Assembly (NCBI RefSeq): GCF_000016425.1
Contig: NC_009380.1
Coordinates: forward strand, 3,290,144 to 3,354,143
Origin: Salinispora tropica CNB-440
GTDB taxonomy: Bacteria > Actinomycetota > Actinomycetes > Mycobacteriales > Micromonosporaceae
Length of the DNA: 64,000 bases
Direction: 5' to 3'
Part shown: in pieces, positions 10,301 to 17,909 of the stretch
Layout of the letters: each line of letters opens with the position of its first letter
Position numbering within the stretch: the first letter of the stretch is position 1
Position numbers and translations under genes: made by a program
The notes under the pieces: model-generated
Databases searched by the model: none
What the model saw: only the letters and a program-made list of their open reading frames with translations
Told to the model about the DNA's origin: nothing

Positions 10301-11046
10301 ACCGGGATGCCTCCTGGCTGGTGGTAGCCGCCGTGGTTCCAGCCCAGCGACAGCAGCTCGACCGCCGCCGCCACGGCGAAGGGAAGGCCGTAGTCGGCCA
10401 GCCATAGGTCGGCGAGCCCTCGCGGTTCGTCCCGCTCACGCCAGGTGGATCCGTTTACCATGGCGGCGGCGACCGCAGCCGCCCCCAGGGGGGACGGGCT
10501 TCCAGCCAGCTGTTGGAGGCCGGCCGCGGCCACCTCCGGCTCGGTCTGGGTGTGCCGGAGAGTCTGCTCGATGTGCCCGGAGAGTTTGTCGAGCAGCGCC
10601 ACCGCCGTGGCCCGGGCGGCCAGGTCGGGCTTGCGCGCCGCCGTACCGGCAGCACCTCGACGGGGAAAGAGGTTACGGTGCCACGACGGCGGCACGACGA
10701 AGGCGTCCTCGTCAACGGCAGGCGCCGCAGCGGCAGTGACCCCCGCCGCGACCAGCTCACCCTCCTGGTTGGCTCCGACGACCGTCGGCGCCGACACGAC
10801 CGGGGTGGCGGCTGACGGTTGCCGTGGCGCGTTCCTCGATTCGAGGTACCCCTTACGCAGCTTCTCCGCGATCAGCTTGTCGACGTAGACGGCGGCCGCG
10901 TCCGCGGTGGTCAGGGTCTTGGTGGTCGTCTGGCCGGTCGTGCCGACTCGGCCGTACCGGACGACCACCTCACGGCCGTCGCAGATGACCTCCCAGAACT
11001 TCGCGGACCCACCGCCTACGAATTCCAAGCTACGGGTGCTGCCCAC
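7396..11046 (-). CDS. WGR and DUF4132 domain protein (YehI/MolR-like)
   Basis: A 1216-residue protein that opens the five-gene operon. Residues 1-75 form a WGR domain (FWEVICDGREV, then RYGRVGTTGQ), a fold also found in PARPs that contacts nucleic acid. The middle is a long helical-repeat region. Residues about 900-1110 match DUF4132 (WTGAEFRQLFVGHPLVWHLV, later LPDDAVVGVAHPVHL). Size and architecture fit E. coli YehI. I take the GTG at 11046, because AGGAGG lies seven bases upstream on the minus strand. The whole operon (WGR, MoxR, DUF5682, VWA, SWIM) is coupled by overlapping start and stop codons, so the products are probably made in fixed ratio and form one complex. Confidence 0.9.
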   Translation of the reverse strand: MGSTRSLEFVGGGSAKFWEVICDGREVVVRYGRVGTTGQTTTKTLTTADAAAVYVDKLIAEKLRKGYLESRNAPRQPSAATPVVSAPTVVGANQEGELVAAGVTAAAAPAVDEDAFVVPPSWHRNLFPRRGAAGTAARKPDLAARATAVALLDKLSGHIEQTLRHTQTEPEVAAAGLQQLAGSPSPLGAAAVAAAMVNGSTWRERDEPRGLADLWLADYGLPFAVAAAVELLSLGWNHGGYHQPGGIPVRHLQPDEIRSWWAHESGLTIAGRVRAALAVAPDDRYAASVAALGPFQEGTLHQRVATVFLAPTETDWHDETVAAVSAAGNQVLATILLTVVTSPTHVAQAVNHARDRSVLRSTALLYSFVAGAGPAAAPTLASWFDNAYAEADVKRRLLAALAVVPGDEAFRLLLDRCDQKYVPAALLDAAGRFPVRGLRLLAGSGRRGVGDLLRAHVLANPEVAERMLPTLPDDTAGRIRAILTATVAVTEASADALPNLLVRPPWIVGRPARRPIVVDGLVCRDEPTMVWGGGEHDAWRDDRSYHRRRSNRDDSWESVAARVRDGRATWWEAVDFFVRAPDEIARPLIGDWRPQDLWDGGSWMRIVVGRFELDALPTALDAARRSPVTMAEMLLPYAAPEVAVLMVDWLGRLKSTRATVQTWLTRHTAVAARALVPPALGRPGAERRQAERALWAFAGSGHADDVRAAARGYGPEAAEAIDELLAVDPLDALPARIPKLPDWADPGLLPRIQLRDGSGALPLPAAGHVVTMLAMSRSGDPYAGVAVVKDTCEPRSLADFAWALFQNWQAAGTSSKAGWVLDALGLVGDDETVRRLAPVIRAWPGEGGHTRAVAGLDVLAAIGTDVALMHLHGIAQKVKFKGLKERANAKMREVAAGLGLESDQLADRLVPDLGLDATGSLTLDYGPRQFVVGLDERLKPYVRDADGKRRKDLPKPGVKDDPTLAPAAYQRFAGLKKDVRTLASEQIRRLEQAMVTQRRWTGAEFRQLFVGHPLVWHLVRRLVWGRYDERGELVGALRVAEDRTFADVDDDPVSLPDDAVVGVAHPVHLAETVAAWGEVFADYEILQPFAQLGRDVHTLTETELTAHRLTRFEGITVHVGKLLGLERRGWHRTSPEDAGVQGGVERELPGGGAVVIGLDPGIVVGLLDEFVDQKLAEIWVRRAQDSNWDNKRVVSFGDLDLVTASEIIRDLEEITA

Positions 11047-11866
11047 TCACGAACCTCCTGCTCAGACGATACGGTTGCTGCCGGGCCGCGCGACGTGTGA
11101 CAGTGTGCACCAGCCGCCGGCACGGCCGGGCAACGCCACCGGCGCGAACGCATCTTCTGGCGGGGCAGCGACGGAACCATAGCGGTGGCGACCGACAGAA
11201 TCCCCAGCGGGACAGCCGCACGGCTCCTCGATGAGGTCGTAGACGGCAGGGGTGGGCGGACAGTCGAACAACCGCGCACCGAAGACCGTGCCGGGGGTGG
11301 CAGACTGCGTCGCGAAGCTGCGGTGGCGTGCTCGGGCAAGACATCCAGGGCGCTGACGGCAAGGTCAGGGTCGAGGTCGACAGCAAATGTCCGACACGCA
11401 TAGGCTGAATAGTCAACCGCCACGTCCTGACCGAGGACGATCCCGGAGTGTTCACCCTCGCGCCGAAACGGACCTAATACTCCAGACCGCCCTGTGAGTG
11501 GCCTGCGGAGCGCACGCACATCAGGGCGGCCTCCAGTAGTCCCAGGTGCCGCGAGGGCGCGTGTCGCGAGGAGCGTGTCGTCACGGAGCACTATGCATCG
11601 AGCATCGGGCTGGGTTGATCCCGTACGTGTTGCGGATCAGGCTGGATGTCGCCGCCATCGCCGACCGTGGACGGGTCGGTAACGGGCGTCGGACGCCGTA
11701 CTGTTTCGCTGGTCGATTCTTGACTGTTTCTTGCCCTTCTCCAGACGTGCCTTCACCTTGCGCTGCCATTGTGAGGCCTGCCGAAGCGACGCACCTCCCA
11801 CTCACCGTGTCCGGCGGTGCGTCGCGTCACCACCTTTGTGGAATCACCGAGTGAGGAAGACGTCTG
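11047..11866. other. Intergenic stretch with possible coding relic
   Basis: About 820 bases upstream of both the yeh-like operon and the acyltransferase gene. No intact gene is supported. On the minus strand around 11330-11470 a short segment reads DVAVDYSAYACRTFAVDLD and continues in a protein-like way, then degenerates into Arg/Ser/Pro-rich sequence. It may be a relic. Promoters for the flanking divergent genes should lie here, but I see no convincing -35/-10 pair. Confidence 0.3.
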
Positions 11867-13039
11867 TTGCTCTACACCAGGAGAAGCACCGCTCCGTCAA
11901 CCGGCGATGAGGGGGCAAACGGTGCCACCTCCTCGACCCTGCCCGCGGTGGGACGAGACCGCTACCTTGACTTCCTGCGGTCCGTCGCCATCGTTCGCGT
12001 GGTGGTGCTACACACCGCCGGGGCACCCTGGATGACGCTGGCCTTCCCATCCATGGGCATCATGTTCACGCTTGGTGGAGCAATGATGGCTGCGTCCCTC
12101 GACCGCCGGAAGGGAATCACGACCGTCATCCGGGGCAGAATGCGTCGGCTACTACCCCCGCTGTGGATGGTAGCGGCGGTCGCCCTGCCGTTGATGTGGT
12201 GGGAGGCACACGGGTTGGAGGAGCCGTTCCGCCCAACATGGCAGCATCTCTTCTGGCTCCTGCCGGTGGGTGACCCGCCCGCGGGCGAATCCGAGCTGGG
12301 TGGCAGTTTCACCGGCGTGCTGTGGTACCTGCGCGCGTACCTGTGGTTCGTGCTGCTCTCACCCCTGCTGCTGCGCATCTTCCGCCTGAGTCCCTGGGCG
12401 GTGCTGGCTGTGGCGGTGTGCGGGGTGGTCGCCCTCGACCTGTCAGCCGTCGGGGGTGAGGGGGTCCTGAGCCCTATGCTGACCGGCTCGGAAGGGCTGT
12501 TGAGTAGCTTCGTCGTCTACCTGGCCTGCTGGCTTCTGGGTTTCGCCTACCACGACGGTCTGCTGTCCCGCATGCGCGGCTGGGCCACCATGCTCCTGGC
12601 CGCCGGGCTGACAGCCGTAGGCCTCTGGTGGACCTACCGGGCCGAGCAAGAAATCGAATTCGGCTCTCTCAGTCTCTATGACAGCCTGGTGTTGAATACG
12701 CTGCTGTCACTCGCATTCGCCTTGGTGTTGTTGCGCTTCCGACCGGGTGCCGGGCTGATCGACCGGGTCGCCCCGCTCCGTGTGCTGACCGAACGGATGA
12801 ACGCCCGGGCGGTGACCATCTATCTCTGGCACTACCCATTGCTGCCTCTGGCGCTGTGGCTGAGTGAGGACGGCGTGTTCGCGGGATGGCCCATGCCGGA
12901 GGTGGTGGCCCTGGTCTGCGTGGAGTTCTCGCTGGTCCTGGTCGCGGCGTGCGTGTTCGGTTGGGTCGAGGACCTCGCTGCCCGCAGACGTCCTTCGCTG
13001 CTGGGTGGGGGCAGGAAGCGGTCCCCGGCGCATGGGTGA
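11867..13039 (+). CDS. Acyltransferase family 3 integral membrane protein (OafA-like)
   Basis: A 390-residue polytopic membrane protein. The N-terminal RDRYLDFLRSVAIVRVVVLH segment carries the conserved Arg, Asp and His of acyltransferase family 3, followed by about ten hydrophobic helices, and the C-terminus (RRRPSLLGGGRKR) is basic. Such proteins transfer acetyl or other acyl groups to envelope glycans or to natural products at the membrane. The substrate cannot be told from sequence. The listed start is a TTG. An in-frame GTG at 11948, just before GRDRYLD, is an alternative that would remove a low-complexity leader. The gene stands alone, convergent with the sensor kinase gene. Confidence 0.85.
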   Translation: MLYTRRSTAPSTGDEGANGATSSTLPAVGRDRYLDFLRSVAIVRVVVLHTAGAPWMTLAFPSMGIMFTLGGAMMAASLDRRKGITTVIRGRMRRLLPPLWMVAAVALPLMWWEAHGLEEPFRPTWQHLFWLLPVGDPPAGESELGGSFTGVLWYLRAYLWFVLLSPLLLRIFRLSPWAVLAVAVCGVVALDLSAVGGEGVLSPMLTGSEGLLSSFVVYLACWLLGFAYHDGLLSRMRGWATMLLAAGLTAVGLWWTYRAEQEIEFGSLSLYDSLVLNTLLSLAFALVLLRFRPGAGLIDRVAPLRVLTERMNARAVTIYLWHYPLLPLALWLSEDGVFAGWPMPEVVALVCVEFSLVLVAACVFGWVEDLAARRRPSLLGGGRKRSPAHG

Positions 13040-13123
13040 GGGCGCAGACCGACGACCGGTGGGGGCCCGTGGCGATGGCTTGGTCAGGGCCGAGGTTGGG
13101 CGGGTGAGCGGCGGGTGATCTAT

Positions 13124-14512
13124 TCAGCGCTCCGGCAGCTCGAAACCGATCGTGGCACCCCCACCGTCGCGGTTGTGTGCGAACACCGTCCCGTCGTGAG
13201 CTGTCACCACATCTCGGACGATCGCCAGGCCCAGCCCCGAGCCTCGCATGCTCTGGGCCTCGGGAGCCCGGTAAAACCGGTCGAAGAGCCGCCCTTCGGG
13301 TAGGTCTGGCACCCCGGGACCGCGGTCTCTCACCTCGACCCGGCCCCGGTGGATCACGATCTCCACCGGGGCCCCGGAGGAGTCGAACTTGGTGGCGTTC
13401 TCGACAAGGTTGGAAAGGGCTCGTTCCAGCGCCTGTGGCCGGCCGGTGACGACGGTACCGTCGGCCTGTGTCGTGATCTCTCGGCTGGAGCGGGTACGAA
13501 AGCGCTGGGCAACCCTTCCCGCGATCTCCGCGAGCTCAACGGGCTCGGCTGCCTCCAGTTCTCGGGTGTCGGTCGCAAGCTCTACCAACTCGTTGATCAA
13601 CTTGATCAACTCCCTGGACTCCATCGTGAGGTCGGTCAACAGTGGACCACGAGCGGACAGTGGCAGTTCGTCGAACCGGTGCAGCAGAGCGATGTTGGTC
13701 CGCATGCTGGTCAATGGCGTGCGTAGCTCATGGCCTGCCTCCTGCACCAGTCGTTGCTGGGCGTCCCTGGACCGGGCGAGCTGACCGAGCATCCTGTCGA
13801 AAGCCGTACCGAGGCGGCCGACCTCGTCCCGCCCGCCCGCCGGCACGGGAAGATCCAGCCGTCCGGTGACGGTTACCTCCTCCGCCACCCTGGTCAGTCG
13901 AACAAGGCCGCGGGTCACCCGATTCGTCACGAACCAGCCACACACCCCGGCTGCCAGCGAGATCGCGACGCCAACCGCCGTGATTCTGGTCCTGAGGCTT
14001 GTGAGTAGCGAGTCCACCTCGCTGAGCTGCTGTGCCACCTGGATAGCTCCGCGCCCTCCGCCGAGCGCGACCGTGACGATTCGTACCCGGGTGTGATCCA
14101 GCTGCGCTTCGCTGCTCTGGGTGTGCCCCGGCTCCTCGGCCGCGGCCACCGCCCGGTCCGTGTTCGACACCGGAAGCGGCTGGGGATAACCCTCGTCAAC
14201 GACCTGCCCTCCAGCCCCGAGGATTTGGCCGATGAGCGTGTCGGATCCAGCAAGGACGTCACCGAGATCAACGTCGAAGTCGTCGTCTAGCTCGGCCAGG
14301 TCCTCCGGCGTCAGGTCACCGGCGTCGATCGTCAGTTCCGCCACGGCCTCCGCCGCCCGGTCGAAGTCGTCGTCGGTCTCCTGCCAGATCAACGCGGACG
14401 CCAGACCATAGCTCAGCGCGCCGACACCGACGGCGACCAGCGCCGCGACCGTGGCGAACAGCAGGGAGAAGGTCAGCCGCAGACTGGGTCGAGCCATATC
14501 ACGCAGAGTCAT
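13124..14512 (-). CDS. Sensor histidine kinase (MprB-like)
   Basis: A 462-residue membrane sensor kinase. There is a TM helix at about residues 13-40, an extracytoplasmic sensor loop rich in Asp/Glu (about 45-170), a second TM at about 177-197 and a HAMP linker. The HisKA motif is QEAGHELRTPL, with the phosphorylated His at residue 261. A HATPase_c domain follows with an N-box (LSNLVENATKF), G1 (VRDRGPGV) and G2 (GSGLGLAI). It autophosphorylates and passes phosphate to the adjacent regulator, whose stop overlaps this start by ATGA. The very acidic sensor loop (DLAELDDDFDVDLGD) could bind cations or cationic peptides. That is inference. Overall closest to the MprB envelope-stress type. Confidence 0.92.
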   Translation of the reverse strand: MTLRDMARPSLRLTFSLLFATVAALVAVGVGALSYGLASALIWQETDDDFDRAAEAVAELTIDAGDLTPEDLAELDDDFDVDLGDVLAGSDTLIGQILGAGGQVVDEGYPQPLPVSNTDRAVAAAEEPGHTQSSEAQLDHTRVRIVTVALGGGRGAIQVAQQLSEVDSLLTSLRTRITAVGVAISLAAGVCGWFVTNRVTRGLVRLTRVAEEVTVTGRLDLPVPAGGRDEVGRLGTAFDRMLGQLARSRDAQQRLVQEAGHELRTPLTSMRTNIALLHRFDELPLSARGPLLTDLTMESRELIKLINELVELATDTRELEAAEPVELAEIAGRVAQRFRTRSSREITTQADGTVVTGRPQALERALSNLVENATKFDSSGAPVEIVIHRGRVEVRDRGPGVPDLPEGRLFDRFYRAPEAQSMRGSGLGLAIVRDVVTAHDGTVFAHNRDGGGATIGFELPER

Positions 14513-15210
14513 GATTCGCGGAGCGTGTACCCGATTCCCCGGACCGTGTGAATGATCTCGGGCGCGCCCGGACGAGCCAGCTTACGCCGCAGGTAGCCGA
14601 TAAACACGCTCAGGTTCTTCGAACCAGTGCCGAAGTCGTAGCCCCAGATGCGGTCGTGAATCGTGGTGCGGTCCAGCACCACCCCGCAGTTGCGTATCAG
14701 CAGCTCAAGCAGGTCGAACTCCGTCCGCGACAGGATGATCTCCGCACCATCCCGCCATACTCGGCGCGCTGCCAGGTCGAGTCGAACACCGGCTGCTGCC
14801 AGTTCCTCGCCGGCAGGGCTGTCTGGGCTGATGCTCGGACCCGCCCGCCGCAGCAGGGCGCGCAGCCTGGCCAGGAGCTCCTCCGGCTCGAAGGGCTTGA
14901 CGAGGTAGTCGTCCGCGCCGGCGTCGAGCCCCGTAACACGGTTGGAGACCTGGGTTCGTGCGGTGAGCACGAGGATCGGGGTCCAGTCGCCCTGCGCCCG
15001 CAGAACTCGGCAGACCGTGAGGCCGTCAAGGCCAGGCATCATCACGTCCAGGACGATCAGGTCCGGGTTGTCCCGACGGACCGCGGCAATCGCCTCAAGG
15101 CCGTCACCCGTGGCGACGACGTGGTAACCCTCGAGCAGTAGGGACTGCTCAACGGCGCGACGGATGGCGGGATCGTCCTCCGCGAGGAGGATGGTGGGCG
15201 CGGACACCAT
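14509..15210 (-). CDS. OmpR/PhoB-type response regulator (MprA-like)
   Basis: A 233-residue regulator. I place the start at the ATG at 15210 (MVSAPTILLAEDDPAI), because everything upstream in frame lacks receiver sequence. The receiver domain has the acidic pair D12/D13, phosphoacceptor D55 (LIVLDVMMPG), a switch Thr and Lys (VKPF). The C-terminal winged helix ends in SVFIGYLRRKL and IHTVRGIGYTLRE, typical of OmpR family members that bind direct repeats. It is the partner of the downstream histidine kinase (ATGA overlap). Its start lies inside the degenerate tail of a lipoprotein remnant, suggesting that the region upstream has been rearranged and the native promoter may have been changed. 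Confidence 0.92.
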   Translation of the reverse strand: MVSAPTILLAEDDPAIRRAVEQSLLLEGYHVVATGDGLEAIAAVRRDNPDLIVLDVMMPGLDGLTVCRVLRAQGDWTPILVLTARTQVSNRVTGLDAGADDYLVKPFEPEELLARLRALLRRAGPSISPDSPAGEELAAAGVRLDLAARRVWRDGAEIILSRTEFDLLELLIRNCGVVLDRTTIHDRIWGYDFGTGSKNLSVFIGYLRRKLARPGAPEIIHTVRGIGYTLRES

Positions 15211-15487
15211 CGGACTGTGCCACATCTCGTCCGACCGGAGCCACCTCACCTGGCCTTCCCGCGCTCCGCCAGACCGTTCGATCGTCGACACTGCGCCAAT
15301 CACGCCACTGAACAACCTGCGCGTCGATCAGGTCGCTCCGGGTCGGCAACACCTCCGGCCCCGTCGGTCCGGTCGGCGCTCGGATACCCGAGGTGTCGCT
15401 GTCGGGCTCGGCTACGGAGCCGCAGGCGCTGACGGCCACCACCGCCAGCAACCCGGCAGCCAGTGGAAGCGGTGGCCGCATTCTCAT
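15149..15487 (-). pseudogene. Truncated lipoprotein gene
   Basis: A new protein begins at the ATG at 15487 (or 15481) with a clean lipoprotein signal: MRMRPPLPLAAG, a hydrophobic core, and the lipobox AVSAC about 22 residues in. The mature part begins with acidic and Thr/Pro-rich sequence and runs into DLIDAQVVQWRDWRSVDDRTV, which looks like the start of a folded domain. It then degenerates into Arg/Gly-rich sequence that overlaps the 5' end of the response regulator gene by about 60 bases. I read it as a lipoprotein that has lost its C-terminal part through a deletion. It may still be translated as a short lipopeptide. Confidence 0.5.
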
Positions 15488-15931
15488 CAGTTCAACCCAC
15501 CAGTCAGCGTTGTCGGTGGCAGTCCCCCAGCAAGCCCACATGACGTTGCCGCCGTCATGGTTGCCCGGATATCCAATGATCGACGTTTCGAACTCGGTGC
15601 CACCGTTGTAGACCAGGCCGTGCCCACCGATGGTGTTGACGACTGTCGTGTTGAAGGCGTTGCACGCCGACACGAAGACGAGGTTCTGCAGCCAGGTGCC
15701 GCCCTGCCCGCCATGGACACGGTGACCGGCCGTGATCAGCACCCGCTTGGACGAGGCGCTGATCGCTGACGCCGAGCACCACGAGCCACTTTCGTAGCCA
15801 CCGTTGAACAGCTTGCCATTGGTGATCGAGAAGATCGTCACCGGCGACGGAGCGTAAGTCATGCTCTGTGAGATCTGGGCGGCCACCGGCTTCGCTGCTT
15901 TCATCCGTTCCGGCGTCCCGTACGCCAGCAC
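15488..15931 (-). pseudogene. Wreck of a trypsin-like serine protease
   Basis: The frame contains WCSASAISASSKRVLITAGH, the region around the catalytic His of secreted trypsin/V8-like proteases, directly followed by RVHGGQGGTWLQNLVFV. The conserved Cys after TAGH is Arg here. About 60 residues with the catalytic Asp are missing. The frame then resumes with NTIGGHGLVYNGG, IIGYPGNHDGG and WACWG. No GDSGG box with the catalytic Ser follows, because the frame runs straight into the lipoprotein signal at 15487. The signal peptide is also absent. This is an internally deleted, 3'-truncated remnant and cannot be an active protease. Confidence 0.6.
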
Positions 15932-16040
15932 CTCGGGTCTCCGCCGGCACGCTCGAACGACGTCATCTGGGTGGGCGTTGCGACGCCCGACAGCAGCCGC
16001 CCTCTCCGAGATCGATAGGTGACGGAACGGCAGCCGTCGA

Positions 16041-16373
16041 TCAATTGATCATGAACTCGCGGGCGGCACGCTCGGCCAGCATCTGGCCGAAGACGCCATC
16101 GACGATCCCGCAGGTGCGGCACACGAAGTGCCGGTCCAGGCGGCCGGTGCGGCAATGCGCGCACGTGCCGAAGTCGCGAGGGTCGTGGTACGACAGCAGC
16201 GCCTCGACCAGGGCGCGGGCCACCGGCAGCCGCAGCGGCAACTCGTCAACCGCCCCGCCCGCTCCCACCGACAGCGTGCCGACCAGTGGGGCGTCGGAAT
16301 CGAACTGATCGAGACGCTCGACGAACTCACGGAGCGTGCGCAGGACATCATCGGACGGCGACGACATAACCAC
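16041..16373 (-). CDS. Small zinc-ribbon protein
   Basis: A 110-residue cytoplasmic protein starting at GTG 16373, or at the ATG six bases later (MSSPSDDVLRTLREF). The N-terminal half is helical. The C-terminal half carries a four-Cys zinc ribbon (CAHC, then CRTC about 12 residues on) followed by GIVDGVFGQMLAERAAREF. I do not know the family's function. Short zinc ribbons of this type usually mediate protein or nucleic-acid contacts. It stands alone between the protease wreck and an AT-richer gap. A very short frame ends just upstream (16378-16437) and might be translated with it. Confidence 0.6.
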   Translation of the reverse strand: MVMSSPSDDVLRTLREFVERLDQFDSDAPLVGTLSVGAGGAVDELPLRLPVARALVEALLSYHDPRDFGTCAHCRTGRLDRHFVCRTCGIVDGVFGQMLAERAAREFMIN

Positions 16374-16377
16374 CAGC

Positions 16378-16437
16378 TTACAAGGCCGAAGCGGGGTTGC
16401 CGTCGACGGTGTAAGCGGTGTCCTTGTCGCTGATCAT
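16378..16437 (-). CDS. Possible 19-residue leader peptide
   Basis: An ATG at 16437 opens a 19-codon frame (MISDKDTAYTVDGNPASAL) ending at a TAA five bases before the GTG of the zinc-ribbon gene. Its composition is protein-like (acidic, no Arg run), unlike random frames at this GC content. AGAGGAGAT lies upstream on the same strand but is better spaced for another ATG at 16450 in a different frame. Whether it is a real microprotein, a translational coupler or chance cannot be told. Confidence 0.25.
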   Translation of the reverse strand: MISDKDTAYTVDGNPASAL

Positions 16438-16450
16438 GCACAACAAACAT

Positions 16451-16975
16451 GATCTCCTCTTGTTGGGCACGCCGGGTTGTTGGACGGGTTTTCTGGACGG
16501 GCGTGACGGGATTGCGGACTGTCTACTTATCCTGTTCAGGTAGCGAACGATTCCTGAACAAGATCAGAAGCCCTATTCGTGAGCAGTCCCCAGTGCCGAG
16601 TGCGTGAGGTTGCCGAGGATCGACAGCGCGACGACGCTTCCCACTCGCGGCAACGGGTAGGCTGAACAGCGTCAGGCTCCCTCTGTATACACTGTAGAGG
16701 AAGCCTGACGCCTGCTGGTGGATCAGATTACGGCCGGCGCGGAAATCGAGGGGCACGGCCGAACAACCCACGGCGCATCACGCCCCAATACGGACCCGAT
16801 CCAGCTTTAACCCCAAGATCATCTTTAGCGCCAATTTCCGAACAGATCTTCCTCGACCTCGGGGTTGGTTGCCCTGGATTACACGTGCGGGTCTGGCACC
16901 CGCCGATCCTGGATGGTCGGCGGGGGGCCAGACCCGGTGCCGTCGCTAGGCGTTGAAGGCGTGGCCGCCGGTTGT
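16451..16975. other. Gene-free stretch with a hairpin
   Basis: About 525 bases that are less GC-rich than their surroundings. I see no gene: an 82-codon minus-strand frame (16523-16771) has no recognisable features. The only clear structure is the inverted repeat at 16671-16709. Downstream of the secreted repeat-protein gene this stretch could hold its terminator. Confidence 0.4.
16671..16709. repeat. Imperfect inverted repeat (hairpin)
   Basis: Arms GTCAGGCT and AGCCTGAC (8 bp), then one mismatch, then CCTC paired with GAGG, closing on a 13-base loop that contains the palindrome TGTATACA. No T-run follows on either strand, so a classical Rho-independent terminator is doubtful. An operator or a mobile-element relic is equally possible. 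Confidence 0.55.
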
Positions 16976-17452
16976 TCAGCCGACCAGGAGGTAGGAGTTG
17001 GCGAAGCCGCTGGGGTTGCAGACGTTGAGCTGTCGCCGAACGGAGGAGTACGAGAAGCCGGGTGGGACGGTGCAGGCCCAGATTCCGGCCTGGGGCACCC
17101 GCAGGTAGTAGGAGTTGGCGAAGCCGCTGGGGTTGCAGACGTTGAGCTGTCGCCGAACGGAGGAGTACGTGTATCCAGATGGCACGGTGCAGGCCCAGAG
17201 CCTGTCGCTGGGCGCAACGACATAGTAGGAGTTGGCGAAGCCGCTGGGGTTGCAGACGTTGAGCTGTCGCCGTACGGAGGAGTACGTGTATCCGGACGGC
17301 ACCGAGCAGGCCCAGAAACCACTCGCCTGCGTGGTGGTTGCCTCGGTGGATTGATCAGCGCCGTAGGCGGTCACAGGTGCGACGGCCAGGCCAGCGACCA
17401 TGAGGACAGCAGCGGCGATCAGGCGGGATATCGTCTGACGAGTGCGGCGCAT
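16976..17452 (-). CDS. Secreted protein of three 39-residue Cys-containing repeats
   Basis: A 158-residue exported protein. I choose the ATG at 17452 (MRRTRQTISRLIAAA) because GGAGG lies just upstream on the minus strand. A basic N-terminus, hydrophobic core and AYGA-type cleavage site form a Sec signal. The mature protein is three near-identical repeats of 39, 39 and 34 residues (WACSVPSGYTYSSVRRQLNV, then CNPSGFANSYYV). Each has two Cys at repeat positions 3 and 21, so one disulfide per repeat is likely. No catalytic residues are visible. Single-unit relatives occur as small secreted proteins in actinomycetes (recalled). The upstream region (17486-17560) is unusually AT-rich, fitting a regulated promoter or Lsr2 target. 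Confidence 0.75.
   Translation of the reverse strand: MRRTRQTISRLIAAAVLMVAGLAVAPVTAYGADQSTEATTTQASGFWACSVPSGYTYSSVRRQLNVCNPSGFANSYYVVAPSDRLWACTVPSGYTYSSVRRQLNVCNPSGFANSYYLRVPQAGIWACTVPPGFSYSSVRRQLNVCNPSGFANSYLLVG
16979..17314 (-). repeat. Tandem coding repeat, 117-bp period
   Basis: The same roughly 65-base block starting GTAGGAGTTGGCGAAGCCGC begins at 16991, 17108 and 17225, exactly 117 bases apart, with only a few differences. Variation is concentrated between the blocks. The high DNA identity points to recent duplication or ongoing homogenisation of the repeat. Confidence 0.9.
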
Positions 17453-17758
17453 GGAACCTCCAGGTGCTACAGGGGTTGGACTCATCCCCCGAAGCCTAAA
17501 AATGCTTTGTTAGCACGTAATGAATAAATAAGACTCGATCAAATGATCAAGGCTACCGCCGTCTTGGTAAGAAACAACCCGCCAGTTCCTCACGTGGCTG
17601 ATCTGAGGTTTGATCCCGTTCCCCCTGGCCAGGGCGCGGGGTCTGATGATCTACGACCCCGACCCCGACCCCGACCCGATGGCCGAGCCCCGGCCAGGGC
17701 ATCCCTCCCGCGGCCTCGACCGCTAAACCCGGGGACCCCGAACTCGCCGAGCCCATGC

Positions 17759-17819
17759 GGGAGTGTGGATCTAAACGCCTGGCAGGTCAGGCCGGAAACA
17801 CCGTGAGATCCACACTCCC
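17759..17819. repeat. 14-bp perfect inverted repeat, 33-base spacer
   Basis: GGGAGTGTGGATCT (17759-17772) is mirrored exactly by AGATCCACACTCCC (17806-17819). It lies about 90 bases upstream of the IS630 remnant. It may be the end structure of a mobile element, a small non-autonomous element, or a hairpin terminator. No matching copy is visible at the right side of the IS630 remnant. Confidence 0.6.
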
Positions 17820-17909
17820 TCGCCTTTGACCGTTGATCGGGTAATGCGTCGGTTCTGAGGTTGGATCAGGCACGCTGTCTCCCAGTGCTCGTGTGGGAGG
17901 TGGTGGCCG

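Noticed and set aside
16523..16771. 82-codon minus-strand frame
   Set aside because: It spans the hairpin at 16671-16709, has no ribosome site and no recognisable sequence.
17653..17677. Short GACCCC hexanucleotide run, considered as a functional repeat
   Set aside because: Only about four units in gene-free GC-rich DNA; likely slippage with no supported function.
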